A stretch of 61,181 nucleotides of DNA, taken from an uncultured Eubacterium sp. GTDB lineage: Bacteria; Bacillota; Clostridia; Oscillospirales; Acutalibacteraceae. Below, in pieces: positions 7,494 through 16,028 of the stretch. The notes under the pieces were generated by a model. The model was not told the DNA's origin and ran no database searches. It was given only the letters and a program-made list of their open reading frames with translations. The position numbers were made by a program, and so were the translations under genes. How positions within the stretch are numbered: position 1 is the stretch's first letter; each line of letters starts with the position of its first letter. The stretch is taken from contig CAJUDJ010000011.1 of the NCBI GenBank assembly GCA_910584985.1, positions 1 to 61,181 of the forward strand, given 5' to 3'.

Positions 7494-9278
7494 ATGAATT
7501 ATCCGAAAATAGGCATCCGCCCTGTTATTGACGGCAGATGGGGCGGTGTAAGAGAAAGCCTTGAAGCGCAGACAATGGGCATGGCACAGGCCGCCAAAGA
7601 ACTGATTGAAAGCAACCTGAGATACCCGGACGGCTCAGCCGTACAGTGTGTGATTTCAGATACAACCATCGGCGGCGGCGCAGAAGCAGCAAAATGTGCC
7701 GAGCAGTTTTCAAAAGAAAATATTATTGCCACACTGTCTGTAACACCCTGTTGGTGCTACGGTTCCGAAACCTTTGATATGGACCCGAACACAATTAAGG
7801 CTGTATGGGGATTTAACGGCACGGAACGGCCGGGCGCTGTTTACCTTGCCGCAGTTATGGCGGCGTATGCCCAGAAAGGTCTGCCTGCTTTTTCCATTTA
7901 CGGCCACGATGTGCAGGATATGACGGATAAAACCATTCCTGCCGATGTTGCAGAAAAAATTCTTCGCTTTGCGCGTTCCTCTGTTTCAGTGGGCTGGATG
8001 AAAAATAAGGCATATGTGAATCTCGGCGGCATTGCAATGGGTATTGCAGGCAGTTACTGCAATGCAGATATGTTTCAGAAATATTTCGGCATCCGTGCCG
8101 AATGGGTGGATATGACGGAAATTGTGCGCAGAATAACACTTGGCATTTATGATGAAGCGGAATATGAGCGTGCTTTAAAATGGGTTAAGGAAAACTGCAA
8201 AGAAGGCTTTGACTGTAATGCAGGCAAAACTCTGCCCGGAGTTATCACAAAATCAAAGGTGGTTCCTGCGGATAAGGACTGGGAATTTATTACAAAAATG
8301 ACCATGATTATGCGTGATATTCTTTACGGTAACAAAAAGCTTGATGAAATGGGCTGGCACGAGGAAGCACTTGGCAAAAATGCTATTGCAGGCGGTTTTC
8401 AGGGCCAGAGAAACTGGACGGACTGGCTGCCGAATGCAGATTTCACCGAAGCCATTATGGCAACCACCTTTGACTGGAACGGTAGAAAAGCACCCACGCC
8501 TTTTGCCACGGAAAATGACACCTTAAACGGTGTTGCGATGATGCTGGGCACATTAACAACAGGCACCGCACCTTGCTTCCACGATGTGCGTACCTACTGG
8601 AGTCCTGAGGCTTGCGAGCGTGTAACAGGTATGAAGCCGGACGGTGTTGCAAAGGACGGCTTTATTCATCTTATCAATTCCGGCGCAACAGCGCTTGACG
8701 GAAGCGGTGCATCCAGAAACAACAAGGGCGAGCCATGTATGAAGCCGTTCTGGGAAATGACGGATGCGGATATAAAAGCCTGCCTGAATGCAACGGACTG
8801 GTGCAGGGCAAATTATGAATATTTCCGTGGCGGCGGCTTTTCCAGCCATTTCAGATGCCGTGCGGAAATGCCAGTTACAATGCTGCGTGTGAATGTAATT
8901 GACGGCATCGGCCCTGTTTTGCAGCTGGCAGAGGGCTACACTGCCGATTTGCCGGATCAGATTCATAACACGATTGATGTAAGAACAGACAGAACATGGC
9001 CGACAACATGGTTTGCCCCAAGGCTTACCGGCAAGGGCGCATTTAAGGATGTTTACAGTGTGATGGCAAACTGGGGTGCCAACCACGGTGTAACGGTTTA
9101 CGGCCATGTGGGTGCGGATTTAATTACGCTTGCCTCCATGCTCCGTATTCCTGTAAATATGCACAATGTGCCTGAGGAAAAGATTTTCCGTCCGCACGCT
9201 TGGGCAGCTTTCGGAACGGAGGATACCCAGTCGGCAGATTACCGGGCATGCAGCACCTACGGTCCGCTTTATAAATAA
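7494..9278 (+). CDS. fucI: L-fucose isomerase
   Basis: A 594-residue manganese enzyme converting L-fucose to L-fuculose, close to the 591 residues of the E. coli enzyme. The metal-site regions are present: FTEAIMATTFDWNG, FATENDTLNGVAMM and RIPVNMHNV, corresponding to the Glu, Asp and His ligands. It ends DYRACSTYGPLYK as in known FucI. GGAGGT at 7481-7486 selects the ATG at 7494 over the ATG at 7479. It is the last gene of the operon, before a strong terminator. No fucose transporter or lactaldehyde reductase is encoded nearby. Confidence 0.95.
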   Translation: MNYPKIGIRPVIDGRWGGVRESLEAQTMGMAQAAKELIESNLRYPDGSAVQCVISDTTIGGGAEAAKCAEQFSKENIIATLSVTPCWCYGSETFDMDPNTIKAVWGFNGTERPGAVYLAAVMAAYAQKGLPAFSIYGHDVQDMTDKTIPADVAEKILRFARSSVSVGWMKNKAYVNLGGIAMGIAGSYCNADMFQKYFGIRAEWVDMTEIVRRITLGIYDEAEYERALKWVKENCKEGFDCNAGKTLPGVITKSKVVPADKDWEFITKMTMIMRDILYGNKKLDEMGWHEEALGKNAIAGGFQGQRNWTDWLPNADFTEAIMATTFDWNGRKAPTPFATENDTLNGVAMMLGTLTTGTAPCFHDVRTYWSPEACERVTGMKPDGVAKDGFIHLINSGATALDGSGASRNNKGEPCMKPFWEMTDADIKACLNATDWCRANYEYFRGGGFSSHFRCRAEMPVTMLRVNVIDGIGPVLQLAEGYTADLPDQIHNTIDVRTDRTWPTTWFAPRLTGKGAFKDVYSVMANWGANHGVTVYGHVGADLITLASMLRIPVNMHNVPEEKIFRPHAWAAFGTEDTQSADYRACSTYGPLYK

Positions 9279-9287
9279 AATACATAT

Positions 9288-9324
9288 AAAAACTGCGGCA
9301 GTAACAGATACTGCCGCAGTTTTT
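9288..9324 (+). terminator. Intrinsic terminator of the fucose operon
   Basis: Arms AAAACTGCGGCAGTA and TACTGCCGCAGTTTT with a 5-base loop and a T tract. The A tract on the other side could also end the leftward recombinase transcript. Confidence 0.9.
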
Positions 9325-9368
9325 ATATCTGATTTTCCATGACAGGCTCATTCAACCGGTGATTATGA

Positions 9369-10868
9369 TTAGAGCTTCCAGATAATATCAATTTTATTCT
9401 CTGTGGCATAAATTTTTTGGATTACTGTGCCGACAAGCTCCCGCTTGCGTTCAAACGGCAGTTTATCAAGTTCGTTCCAATCAAATCCGTTATTTTCATT
9501 TTTAATATTTCGGAGCTTTTTTAAGCGTTGCATTTCTGATTGTATCTGTATTTTCTCCCGATGAAGCTGTTCAATATTTTTATTTATGTATTCCATTACG
9601 GTTTCGCTTGCGCCTGAAACACTGTTTAAAATGTTGTCGATTTTATTTTCAGTTTCCATATACTGTGCTTTTAATTTTTCTGCTCTTGCATAATCAGCAT
9701 GGTTTTCATCCGTTGAAAATTCTTTCAGAGCGGAAAGCCGTTCTTTTATTTTTTGCATAATCAGATTTTCAAATTCATCGGCATTTATTGTTCCGCAGCC
9801 GCAGCAGAGCTTATCGTTCAGTTTACGGGAACAGAGGAAGTAGCTTATATTTTTTTTAACATAATTTTTTCTGACAAGTGCATATCCGCAGCTGCCGCAT
9901 TTCACAAGCCCGGCAAGCCATGTGTTTTTTGCCCTTGGATTGCGTTTGATTTTCTGCTGTTCAAGTGCCCGCTCCCTGCATTTTATCCATAAATCAGAAT
10001 CAATAAATCCCTCGTGCGGTGCAATTACCAGAACGGCATTTGTTAAATCTGTTTGCTTGCGTGTGTTTTTATCGCCTGTGTAAAGATAACAGCCGTTTGT
10101 TCCGATAAACTCTTCCGCTGGATTGATAATTTTAACTCCCTTTGCTTTAAAAAAATGAAACAGATTTGCATCGGCCTTAACATAAACAGGGTTTTTGATA
10201 AAATCCTGAATTCTTGCTCTTGTAACCGTTCTGTTTCTTCTGCATTCAGGCGGCATACTGCGCACTGCTGCTGCAATATCCTCGTTTGAATAATTTACAT
10301 CCTGATACATTTCAAAAACTTTTCGGATAAGCCTGACCTCTTCGGGCACCTGCACATACACAGATGTTTTCATTCCGTTTATGCTGAGCTCTGTTTTTCT
10401 GAATCCGACAGGCACGGGGCCGCCCATATAAAAGCCTTTTCGGCTGCGTGAAATATAACTGTCTTTAACCCTCTGCTGGATGGTTTCGCGTTCCAGCTGC
10501 GCAAAGGTAATGCAGATATTCAGCATAGCCCTGCCCATAGGCGTGCCCGTATCAAATTTCTCGGTGGCAGATGAAAATTCCACGCCGAGCCTGCCGAAAG
10601 CATCCATCATATTTGAGAAATCAAGAATGCTTCGGCTGATTCGGTCCAGTCTGTAAACGATTACCTTTGTAATTTCTTTTTCTCCCGATTGAATGTCCTG
10701 CATCATGCGCTGAAATTCAGGTCGGTTTGTGTTTTTTCCGCTGAAGCCTTTATCCTTATAAATTAAAAAGGGCTCTCCCTTTGCTTCGTAACTGCACATT
10801 TCAATCTGCGATTCAATGGAAATGCTGTCTGCCTTATCCACCGATTGCCGTGCATAAACCGCAATCAT
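9369..10868 (-). CDS. Large serine recombinase (site-specific)
   Basis: A 499-residue resolvase/invertase-type recombinase. The N-terminal catalytic domain has AVYARQSVDK with nucleophile S9 and the arginine motif VYRLDRISRS. Next come a recombinase DNA-binding domain, a zinc ribbon (CGSCGY ... FLCSRK ... CCGCG) and a coiled-coil region (about 390-460), ending KIDIIWKL. Such enzymes integrate and excise mobile DNA without host factors. No attachment sites or phage genes are recognised here. The upstream gene at 10872-11030 is 3 bases away and probably co-transcribed. It belongs to the same class as the enzyme at 18322 but is clearly diverged. Confidence 0.92.
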   Translation of the reverse strand: MIAVYARQSVDKADSISIESQIEMCSYEAKGEPFLIYKDKGFSGKNTNRPEFQRMMQDIQSGEKEITKVIVYRLDRISRSILDFSNMMDAFGRLGVEFSSATEKFDTGTPMGRAMLNICITFAQLERETIQQRVKDSYISRSRKGFYMGGPVPVGFRKTELSINGMKTSVYVQVPEEVRLIRKVFEMYQDVNYSNEDIAAAVRSMPPECRRNRTVTRARIQDFIKNPVYVKADANLFHFFKAKGVKIINPAEEFIGTNGCYLYTGDKNTRKQTDLTNAVLVIAPHEGFIDSDLWIKCRERALEQQKIKRNPRAKNTWLAGLVKCGSCGYALVRKNYVKKNISYFLCSRKLNDKLCCGCGTINADEFENLIMQKIKERLSALKEFSTDENHADYARAEKLKAQYMETENKIDNILNSVSGASETVMEYINKNIEQLHREKIQIQSEMQRLKKLRNIKNENNGFDWNELDKLPFERKRELVGTVIQKIYATENKIDIIWKL

Positions 10869-10871
10869 ATA

Positions 10872-11030
10872 TTACATGTTATCGTTAAGAATGTTTTTAA
10901 TTGTTTTTATTTTTATTGCCTTTTCTTCATTTGAAATATCCGTGCAGTATTCATTCAATATTGCTTTTTTCTTTTTGAGGCATATTTCACAGCTTTTTTC
11001 AAGTTGTTCAATTATAACAGGCGGATTCAC
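10872..11030 (-). CDS. Small protein upstream of the serine recombinase
   Basis: A 52-residue charged protein with C-x-x-C (CEIC) and a lysine-rich helix (LKKKKAILNEY). The GTG start at 11030 follows TAAGGAG by 10 bases; a longer frame from 11066 would begin before that site. The stop is 3 bases from the recombinase start, so it is a partner gene by position. A recombination directionality or regulatory role is possible, but no family is recognised. Confidence 0.6.
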   Translation of the reverse strand: MNPPVIIEQLEKSCEICLKKKKAILNEYCTDISNEEKAIKIKTIKNILNDNM

Positions 11031-11090
11031 GGCAGCACATCTCCTTATATTAAATTTATAATGCAAGAAAAGGTGTGTTATTCCGTTTTA

Positions 11091-11129
11091 ATAAAAAGAT
11101 CATGCAGAGTGTTTTAAGCTCTGCATGAT
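11091..11129 (-). terminator. Intrinsic terminator of the MerR gene
   Basis: Perfect 11-base arms ATCATGCAGAG and CTCTGCATGAT, 9-base loop, followed on the minus strand by CTTTTTAT. Confidence 0.85.
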
Positions 11130-11135
11130 TTCTGA

Positions 11136-11843
11136 TTATATAGATTTTATTACATTTGCCGTAAATTCAGCTGTGCCTGCACCGCCGGCCTTGTCTATGT
11201 TTTCCTTAAAGCGTTTATCTGCCGTATACAGCTGACCGAGCCCTTTTAAGATTTCATCCGTGCAGGTATAATAATGTTCGGTAATAAAGCGTTGCAGCTT
11301 TCGTATCAGGGTTTGCGCTTCTGTCGAATTTGCAGGCAAATGCCTGATTTCCCCGATTTCAGAAAAAATCTGCATCATTTCTTTTGTTTTATCTGCTGCA
11401 GTACAACGCGTTTGCTCGTATTCTTTATAGGCATTTGTTTTGCCCCATTTCTGCTTTGCTTCGGAGGCATATTTTTCCATTTTTGTATTATCAAATGCCG
11501 AAAAATTCATTTCCATATCTCCTTTCAATAATAAATTCCGGGCAGAAGTTATGATTTCGTTCAGTCTGCTTTTTTTCAGTTCAAGCATATGAATCTGCTC
11601 CTTAAGTGCTGCTTTTGTATCAAAATCAGGGTTATCAAGAATATTCCTGATTTCCTTAAGCGGAAATTGCAGTTCACGGAACAGCATAATGGTGTGCAGT
11701 CGTTCAAGTGCCGTATCGTCATACAGCCGATATCCTGCATCGGTTTTTTTAGTTGGTTTAAGCAAATTTATTTCATCATAATAATGAAGTGTGCGCACGC
11801 TTACCCCTGCTGTTTGACTGATTTCTTTAACTGTTTTCATCAT
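11136..11843 (-). CDS. MerR-family regulator with TipAS-like drug-binding domain
   Basis: A 235-residue regulator. The N-terminal winged helix contains VKEISQTAGVSVRTLHYYDE and GYRLYDD, then a dimerisation helix (about 75-115). The C-terminal half (about 120-235) matches the TipAS antibiotic-recognition domain: W-G-x-T-x-A-Y-x-E-Y, then HYYTCTDEILKGLGQLY and the closing GTAEF. TipAL-type proteins bind cyclic or peptide drugs and activate their own promoter. GGGAGGT precedes the ATG. The promoter at 11862-11892 has the MerR-type 19-base spacer, supporting autoregulation. Confidence 0.92.
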   Translation of the reverse strand: MMKTVKEISQTAGVSVRTLHYYDEINLLKPTKKTDAGYRLYDDTALERLHTIMLFRELQFPLKEIRNILDNPDFDTKAALKEQIHMLELKKSRLNEIITSARNLLLKGDMEMNFSAFDNTKMEKYASEAKQKWGKTNAYKEYEQTRCTAADKTKEMMQIFSEIGEIRHLPANSTEAQTLIRKLQRFITEHYYTCTDEILKGLGQLYTADKRFKENIDKAGGAGTAEFTANVIKSI

Positions 11844-11861
11844 AATTTACCTCCCTTTTCT

Positions 11862-11892
11862 ACTGTAAACGATTACGCGGGGTAAGTGTCAA
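11862..11892 (-). promoter_or_regulatory. MerR-type autoregulated promoter with 19-bp spacer and dyad operator
   Basis: On the minus strand TTGACA (11887-11892), a spacer of exactly 19 bases (11868-11886) and TACAGT (11862-11867). The spacer contains TTAC-CCCGC-GTAA, an inverted repeat. An overlong spacer with a central dyad is the hallmark of promoters that MerR proteins activate by untwisting DNA. Confidence 0.8.
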
Positions 11893-11992
11893 GAACTATT
11901 TTTAAATTCATTTACATTATGGTTTGTTTGATATATAATTTAATTAAATTATATCAATTGGAATTTGCATATGTAAAGGAGTTTATGGATAT

Positions 11993-12457
11993 ATGAATGA
12001 CGAATATTTTATGGAAAAGGCAATAGAATTGTCTGCACTGGCAGTTGAACATGGAAATGAGCCGTTCGGTGCAGTTCTGGTGAAGAACAATCAGATTGTT
12101 TTTACAAATGAAAATCAGATTTACACGAGAAAAGACCTGACCTTTCATGCGGAAATGGGACTGTTAAGGCTGTTCTGTGCTGAAACAGGCATTACGGATT
12201 TAAGGGATTACACTTTATATTCCAGCTGTGAGCCGTGCTTTATGTGCAGCGGCGCAATGGTTTGGCTGAAACTTGGCAGGCTTGTTTTTTCAGCAGGAAA
12301 TAATGAGCTTGAAAATATTTTGGGAAATCAGGGCTGCGACTGCAGCGATATGGTTTTTGAAAATTCCTTTTGGAAGCCTGCGGTTACAAAGGGTGTTCTC
12401 AGGGAAAAGAGCCTTGTAATCCTTGAAAAGTATTTTTCGGTAAATAAAAAGGGCTGA
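11993..12457 (+). CDS. Nucleoside deaminase (cytidine/deoxycytidylate deaminase fold)
   Basis: A 154-residue zinc deaminase. Zinc and catalytic motifs are FHAEMGLL (H-A-E) and SSCEPCFMCSGA (P-C-x-x-C), typical of the guanine/cytosine-deaminase and TadA-like branch. N-terminal EPFGAVLV fits the same group. The substrate cannot be named. Unlike TadA the C-terminus is short and there is no tRNA-gene context. AAAGGAG lies about 12 bases upstream of the ATG. It heads a run of same-strand genes to 14661. Confidence 0.85.
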   Translation: MNDEYFMEKAIELSALAVEHGNEPFGAVLVKNNQIVFTNENQIYTRKDLTFHAEMGLLRLFCAETGITDLRDYTLYSSCEPCFMCSGAMVWLKLGRLVFSAGNNELENILGNQGCDCSDMVFENSFWKPAVTKGVLREKSLVILEKYFSVNKKG

Positions 12458-12488
12458 TTGATATATCAAAAAAAGAAGATGGAGCAGT

Positions 12489-13049
12489 ATGCGAGTATTT
12501 GATTTTGACAATACCATTTATCACGGTGAAAGCGTTTTTCATTTTTATCTTTTCAGTATAAAGTATAAGCCCGAGGTTGCAAAATATATTCCCCTTGTTG
12601 TGTTTAATCTGATAAAATACAAGCTGGGCAGAACAACTATGCAGGATTTGGAAAATGCGGTGAAAAAATATGCTTCCTATTATCTGAACTCTTTTGATAA
12701 TAAGGAAGAAATGGTTCGTGCTTTCTGGGACGGGCATATGAAAAATATAAAGCCGTGGTATCAGCCGCAGCCGGATGATGTGATTATTACAGGCTCGTTT
12801 AATCTGATTATGGATGAGGTGTGCATGCGGCTTGGCATTAAAAACTGCATCTGTTCTTATGTGAACCGCAAAACTCTGCAGGTGGAATATCTGAATTTCA
12901 GGGAAAATAAAAGAAAAACCTTTACGGAGCAGTTTAAGGATAAAACGGTTGATGAGTTCTATACCGATAATATGGTGGATAAGCCGATGATTGATCTTGC
13001 CCAAAAGGCTTATCTGGTTAAGGGAAACAGAATAAGGAGAATAAAATAA
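12489..13049 (+). CDS. HAD-superfamily phosphatase
   Basis: A 186-residue HAD hydrolase beginning MRVFDFDNTIYHG with the nucleophile motif DFDNT. Motif II is DVIITGSFN, and motif III/IV is the K-T-F near residue 138 with EFYTDNMVDKPMIDLA near 155. The arrangement resembles the HAD-IB (phosphoserine phosphatase-like) group with a helical cap at about 20-100. The substrate is unknown. The last frame ends one base before the next ATG, so these genes are probably one transcription unit. Confidence 0.8.
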   Translation: MRVFDFDNTIYHGESVFHFYLFSIKYKPEVAKYIPLVVFNLIKYKLGRTTMQDLENAVKKYASYYLNSFDNKEEMVRAFWDGHMKNIKPWYQPQPDDVIITGSFNLIMDEVCMRLGIKNCICSYVNRKTLQVEYLNFRENKRKTFTEQFKDKTVDEFYTDNMVDKPMIDLAQKAYLVKGNRIRRIK

Positions 13050-13050
13050 T

Positions 13051-13542
13051 ATGACTGAAAAATATGTAATGAAAGAAAACCACATACCTGACGGCATTCT
13101 GCATGACAGGGATTTATATAACATAGCGCTTGAAGATAATGTGCTGGTTTTGAGCTTTAATATTGTGTATTATCCGGAAAATTACAGCAATTCGTTTGGT
13201 GAAAAATATAAGGATTTTAAGAAGTGCCATATCAGGTGTAAATTATGCGAGGATGTTCACAGGGAATGCGGTGTAAGCCTTGAAACCGCCTTAAAAGGAA
13301 AGAATTTAACTTATAAAGGCATACTGCTTGATATTGAAGAATTTATTCCGCTTGCCAATAAAGAAATGAAACGTCGAAAAGAAAAGGGATATTATCCGTG
13401 GACATATCTGAGCACCAGTATATCGCCTGATTTCAGAGCGGCAGATATTGATTTGCGTATCGATCTTAAATATAGACACCGCACTTATAGTTCCTGCAAA
13501 ATCACAGTGGATACAGAAGAAATTGAATTTGTTTGGGAATAG
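13051..13542 (+). CDS. Hypothetical protein
   Basis: A 163-residue soluble protein that I do not recognise. It has an N-terminal ENHIPDGILHDRD, a beta-rich centre with two cysteines (CHIRCKLC) and a charged helix EMKRRKEKGYYPW. It begins one base after the HAD gene and ends near the kinase start. The composition resembles small clostridial proteins that bind or recognise a partner, but nothing in the sequence gives a function. Confidence 0.6.
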   Translation: MTEKYVMKENHIPDGILHDRDLYNIALEDNVLVLSFNIVYYPENYSNSFGEKYKDFKKCHIRCKLCEDVHRECGVSLETALKGKNLTYKGILLDIEEFIPLANKEMKRRKEKGYYPWTYLSTSISPDFRAADIDLRIDLKYRHRTYSSCKITVDTEEIEFVWE

Positions 13543-13562
13543 AATTCTGGGAGAATAAAGTT

Positions 13563-14072
13563 ATGATTATACTGATTTCGGGTGCAACGCACACAGGAAA
13601 AACAAGGCTTGCGCAGCGGCTGCTTGAAAAATATAAATATCCGTATCTTTCTATAGACCATTTAAAAATGGGACTTATCCGAAGCGGCAATACGGATTTA
13701 ACCGTTTATGATGACGAAAAGCTTACGCCGTATCTTTGGAATATCGTTAAGGAAATGATAAAAACGGCAATTGAAAACAGGCAGAATTTAATTGTTGAGG
13801 GCTGCTATATTCCATTTGACTGGCAAAAGGATTTTTCAGCGGATTATCTGAAAGAAATCCGCTTTTGCTGCCTTGTCATGACAAAAAATTATATTGAAAC
13901 GCATTTTGAAGATATAAAAAAATATGAAAATACTATTGAAAGCCGGATTTGTAATGATTTAAGCAAAAAAGAACTAGTAAAGGACAATACCTTTAAACTT
14001 GAAATGTGCCGGAAATACGGCTGCAATTACATTTTGATTGATGAAAACTATAAGATAGATATTGAATTGTAA
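13563..14072 (+). CDS. P-loop kinase-like protein
   Basis: A 169-residue P-loop NTPase. It starts MIILISGATHTGKTRLAQRL with Walker A G-x4-G-K-T, followed by YPYLSIDHLKMG (substrate-binding D-H) and LIVEGCYIPFDW. The layout is that of small-molecule kinases related to adenylylsulfate or 2-phosphoglycerate kinases. The ATG at 13563 has GGGAG nine bases upstream, so a 10-residue longer reading is rejected. The substrate is unknown. Confidence 0.75.
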   Translation: MIILISGATHTGKTRLAQRLLEKYKYPYLSIDHLKMGLIRSGNTDLTVYDDEKLTPYLWNIVKEMIKTAIENRQNLIVEGCYIPFDWQKDFSADYLKEIRFCCLVMTKNYIETHFEDIKKYENTIESRICNDLSKKELVKDNTFKLEMCRKYGCNYILIDENYKIDIEL

Positions 14073-14164
14073 TTCAGCAGGAATTCATCTGGATGGGCAG
14101 CACGGAATATGAAATGGATTATATTTTTGATGCCACAGGGAAACTGCCTGATTTCAGTTTTTAA
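14066..14164 (+). pseudogene. Orphan C-terminal gene fragment
   Basis: A short open frame reads EFIWMGSTEYEMDYIFDAT then GKLPDFSF and stops at TAA 14162-14164. The sequence looks like a protein C-terminus, but there is no start or upstream domain, and the frame is closed by a stop at 14063-14065. It sits between the kinase gene and the membrane protein gene. The parent family is not recognised. Confidence 0.3.
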
Positions 14165-14181
14165 AGAGGAGAAAAAGAATT

Positions 14182-14661
14182 ATGAATTTTGGGTTTTCCT
14201 ATGTCGGTCTGCTATATCTTATTATGCTTTTCGTTCCGAATTTGTTATGGACAGGGAAGAAGCCGCAGGATTACGATACATATGCAAAACATGAAAATAA
14301 AATTCTGAAAATTTTTGAAGGGGCAGGGCAGGTGCTTGTTACCTGCACCGTGCTTGCTTTTAAGGATTTTAATGTTAACACATTTTCGCTGAATACAATA
14401 TGGCTTGCCGTTTCTTTTGCTTTTATGCTGCTTTATGAAGTATATTGGATAAAATATTTTAAAAGTGAAAAAACGATGCAGGATTTTTACAGCAGCCTGC
14501 TCGGCATTCCTGTGCCGGGGGCAGCGCTGCCCTGCATTGCGTTTTTGCTGCTTGGTATTTACGGAAGAAATATCATTCTTATTCTTTCCGTGTTTTTTCT
14601 TTCCGTCGGGCATATCGGGATACATATCAATCATAAAAAAGAATTGAAAAAACCCTTGTAA
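14182..14661 (+). CDS. Multi-pass membrane protein, unknown
   Basis: A 159-residue membrane protein with about five hydrophobic segments (roughly 5-22, 50-65, 73-92, 113-128, 132-150). The N-terminus GLLYLIMLFVPNLLWTGKKPQDY is shared by a family of uncharacterised clostridial membrane proteins. AGAGGAG precedes the ATG. It is the last gene before a strong terminator. No function is proposed. Confidence 0.7.
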   Translation: MNFGFSYVGLLYLIMLFVPNLLWTGKKPQDYDTYAKHENKILKIFEGAGQVLVTCTVLAFKDFNVNTFSLNTIWLAVSFAFMLLYEVYWIKYFKSEKTMQDFYSSLLGIPVPGAALPCIAFLLLGIYGRNIILILSVFFLSVGHIGIHINHKKELKKPL

Positions 14662-14671
14662 TTTGTAATTC

Positions 14672-14701
14672 AGGATTCTCCTATCAGGAGAATCCTTTTT
14701 T
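14672..14701 (+). terminator. Intrinsic terminator
   Basis: Arms AGGATTCTCCT and AGGAGAATCCT with a 3-base loop and a T6 tract. Confidence 0.9.
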
Positions 14702-14763
14702 ATATCTGATTTGTTTTTTATTCGGCAAATTTTTTATGAAAGCTTTTTATTTTAAAACAGCAG

Positions 14764-14804
14764 AAAACCGCAGGTTATGCGTAAAGCATAATCTGCGGTT
14801 TTTT
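14764..14804 (-). terminator. Intrinsic terminator of the decayed phosphatase gene
   Basis: Arms AAAACCGCAG-GTTATGC and GCATAAT-CTGCGGTTTT. It lies just beyond the stop of the pseudogene at 14812, and the A/T tracts allow use in both directions. Confidence 0.8.
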
Positions 14805-14811
14805 CATATTT

Positions 14812-15430
14812 TTATTTATTTGCAAAAGCACGGTTTTCTTCGCTCATTTCAATTTGCTTGTTGCAGGAAGGCCATGTCATTCGTTTAAATTTGGTTTGAC
14901 CGCCGCGGTCGGTTTCCGTTCCGCAGTGATCTGTTGAAACAATAATCAGCCAGTCCTCTGTATTATAAGTGCTTCTGGCCTCAATGGTTTTCACAATGAT
15001 GTATCCCCATTGGTCAGCCTCCATGCAGGTCTCTATGCATTCTTCATTTTTATTGCCAAGCCTGTGTTATGACCGGAATAGTCCGTATGCTCAAGTGTAA
15101 AGAAGATTACATCAGGACTTCTTTATCGCGGTTTTCCGTATCCTTAATATGCTACAACCCATCCGCACGGTATCCGTCATAACCGATTAAAATAACCTTT
15201 TTATCCGTTTTTCCCTCGGGAAGCGGTGCTTCAAGATGTTACATAATCAGCTTATGAATGATTGTCTGGAGCAGTGCCCTTCGGATTTATTGTAAAAAAT
15301 ACCCAAAGTGTCTGTTTCTGCTGCATATGTATCCTCTTTATTGATTCTCTTTTCCCGCTGTATGCGGAAAGGGAAAGTTACATTGTCCAGTTAAAAGAAG
15401 TGTAAAAATTCTAGTTATTGTTTTTTTCAT
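14812..15430 (-). pseudogene. Decayed alkaline-phosphatase-superfamily (nucleotide pyrophosphatase-like) gene
   Basis: Three pieces in different frames lie in order on the minus strand. There is a start with a signal-peptide-like MKKTITRIFTLLLTG (ATG at 15430), then KVILIGYDGYRADG with the metal/nucleophile region, ended by TAG. The C-terminal piece reads FFTLEHTDYSGH, WLIIVSTDHCGT and GGQTKFKRMTWPSCNK. The order matches AP-superfamily phosphodiesterases, but the gene is interrupted by stops and frameshifts and is much shorter than the 400 or more residues expected. The D-H-G-G motif is altered to D-H-C-G. Confidence 0.75.
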
Positions 15431-15497
15431 AGAAAACTTCTTTATCCGGATTATATCAAATAAAATACGCTTTGTAAATAAAAATAATACAAAGCGT

Positions 15498-16025
15498 TTA
15501 TAAGATGCATTCAAGCTGAATATCAAAGGGCTCCTTTTCTGCGTGTTCCGTATTATAAACAGCAGCCTCACGGCAGCCCATGCTTTTATAAAATGCCTGG
15601 CTTTCCACTGCACTGTGTGAAGAAATGTAAAGCTTTTCAGCACCTTTTTCTTTTGCCCATTCCTTTGCTTTCTGAAAAAGAATTCTTCCGATTCCGCATT
15701 TGCGCATATCGGCTGAAACATGAATACTGGTTAAATCCATGTATTTATGTGCGCCGCCGAAAATCTGCGCTTCCACGGAAATAAAGCCTTTCAGCGTTCC
15801 GTCTGAAAAAGCGCCGTAAAGCAGGCCGCCTGTTTTAATTGTGTTTTGTATGCAGGAAATGCCGAAAGCCAAATCCTCGGGCGACCAGTCATCAATAAAC
15901 GGCTCTTCTTTTATAACCCATCTGCCGTTTTCCCTGCGCCATACCTTTGTAACCACCTGTCTTCGTATAAAATCCGAAAACAAATCCATATTCAGTTCTT
16001 CAAGTGTTATATTCCTGTATTCCAT
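15498..16025 (-). CDS. GNAT-family N-acetyltransferase
   Basis: A 175-residue GNAT. Acetyl-CoA-binding motif A is TSIHVSADMRKCGIGRILF (R-x-x-G-x-G), followed by KLYISSHSAVESQAFYKSMG. The acceptor substrate is unknown. The start at 16025 (MEYRNITLEEL) is chosen because the frame upstream belongs to the remains of a different gene (DUF4180), fused by the loss of its stop. The SD is weak. Confidence 0.85.
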   Translation of the reverse strand: MEYRNITLEELNMDLFSDFIRRQVVTKVWRRENGRWVIKEEPFIDDWSPEDLAFGISCIQNTIKTGGLLYGAFSDGTLKGFISVEAQIFGGAHKYMDLTSIHVSADMRKCGIGRILFQKAKEWAKEKGAEKLYISSHSAVESQAFYKSMGCREAAVYNTEHAEKEPFDIQLECIL

Positions 16026-16028
16026 TAT

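Noticed and set aside
8553..9107. 184-codon minus-strand frame opposite fucI
   Set aside because: Complement of a conserved isomerase; composition (His, Cys, Arg rich) is typical of antisense frames.
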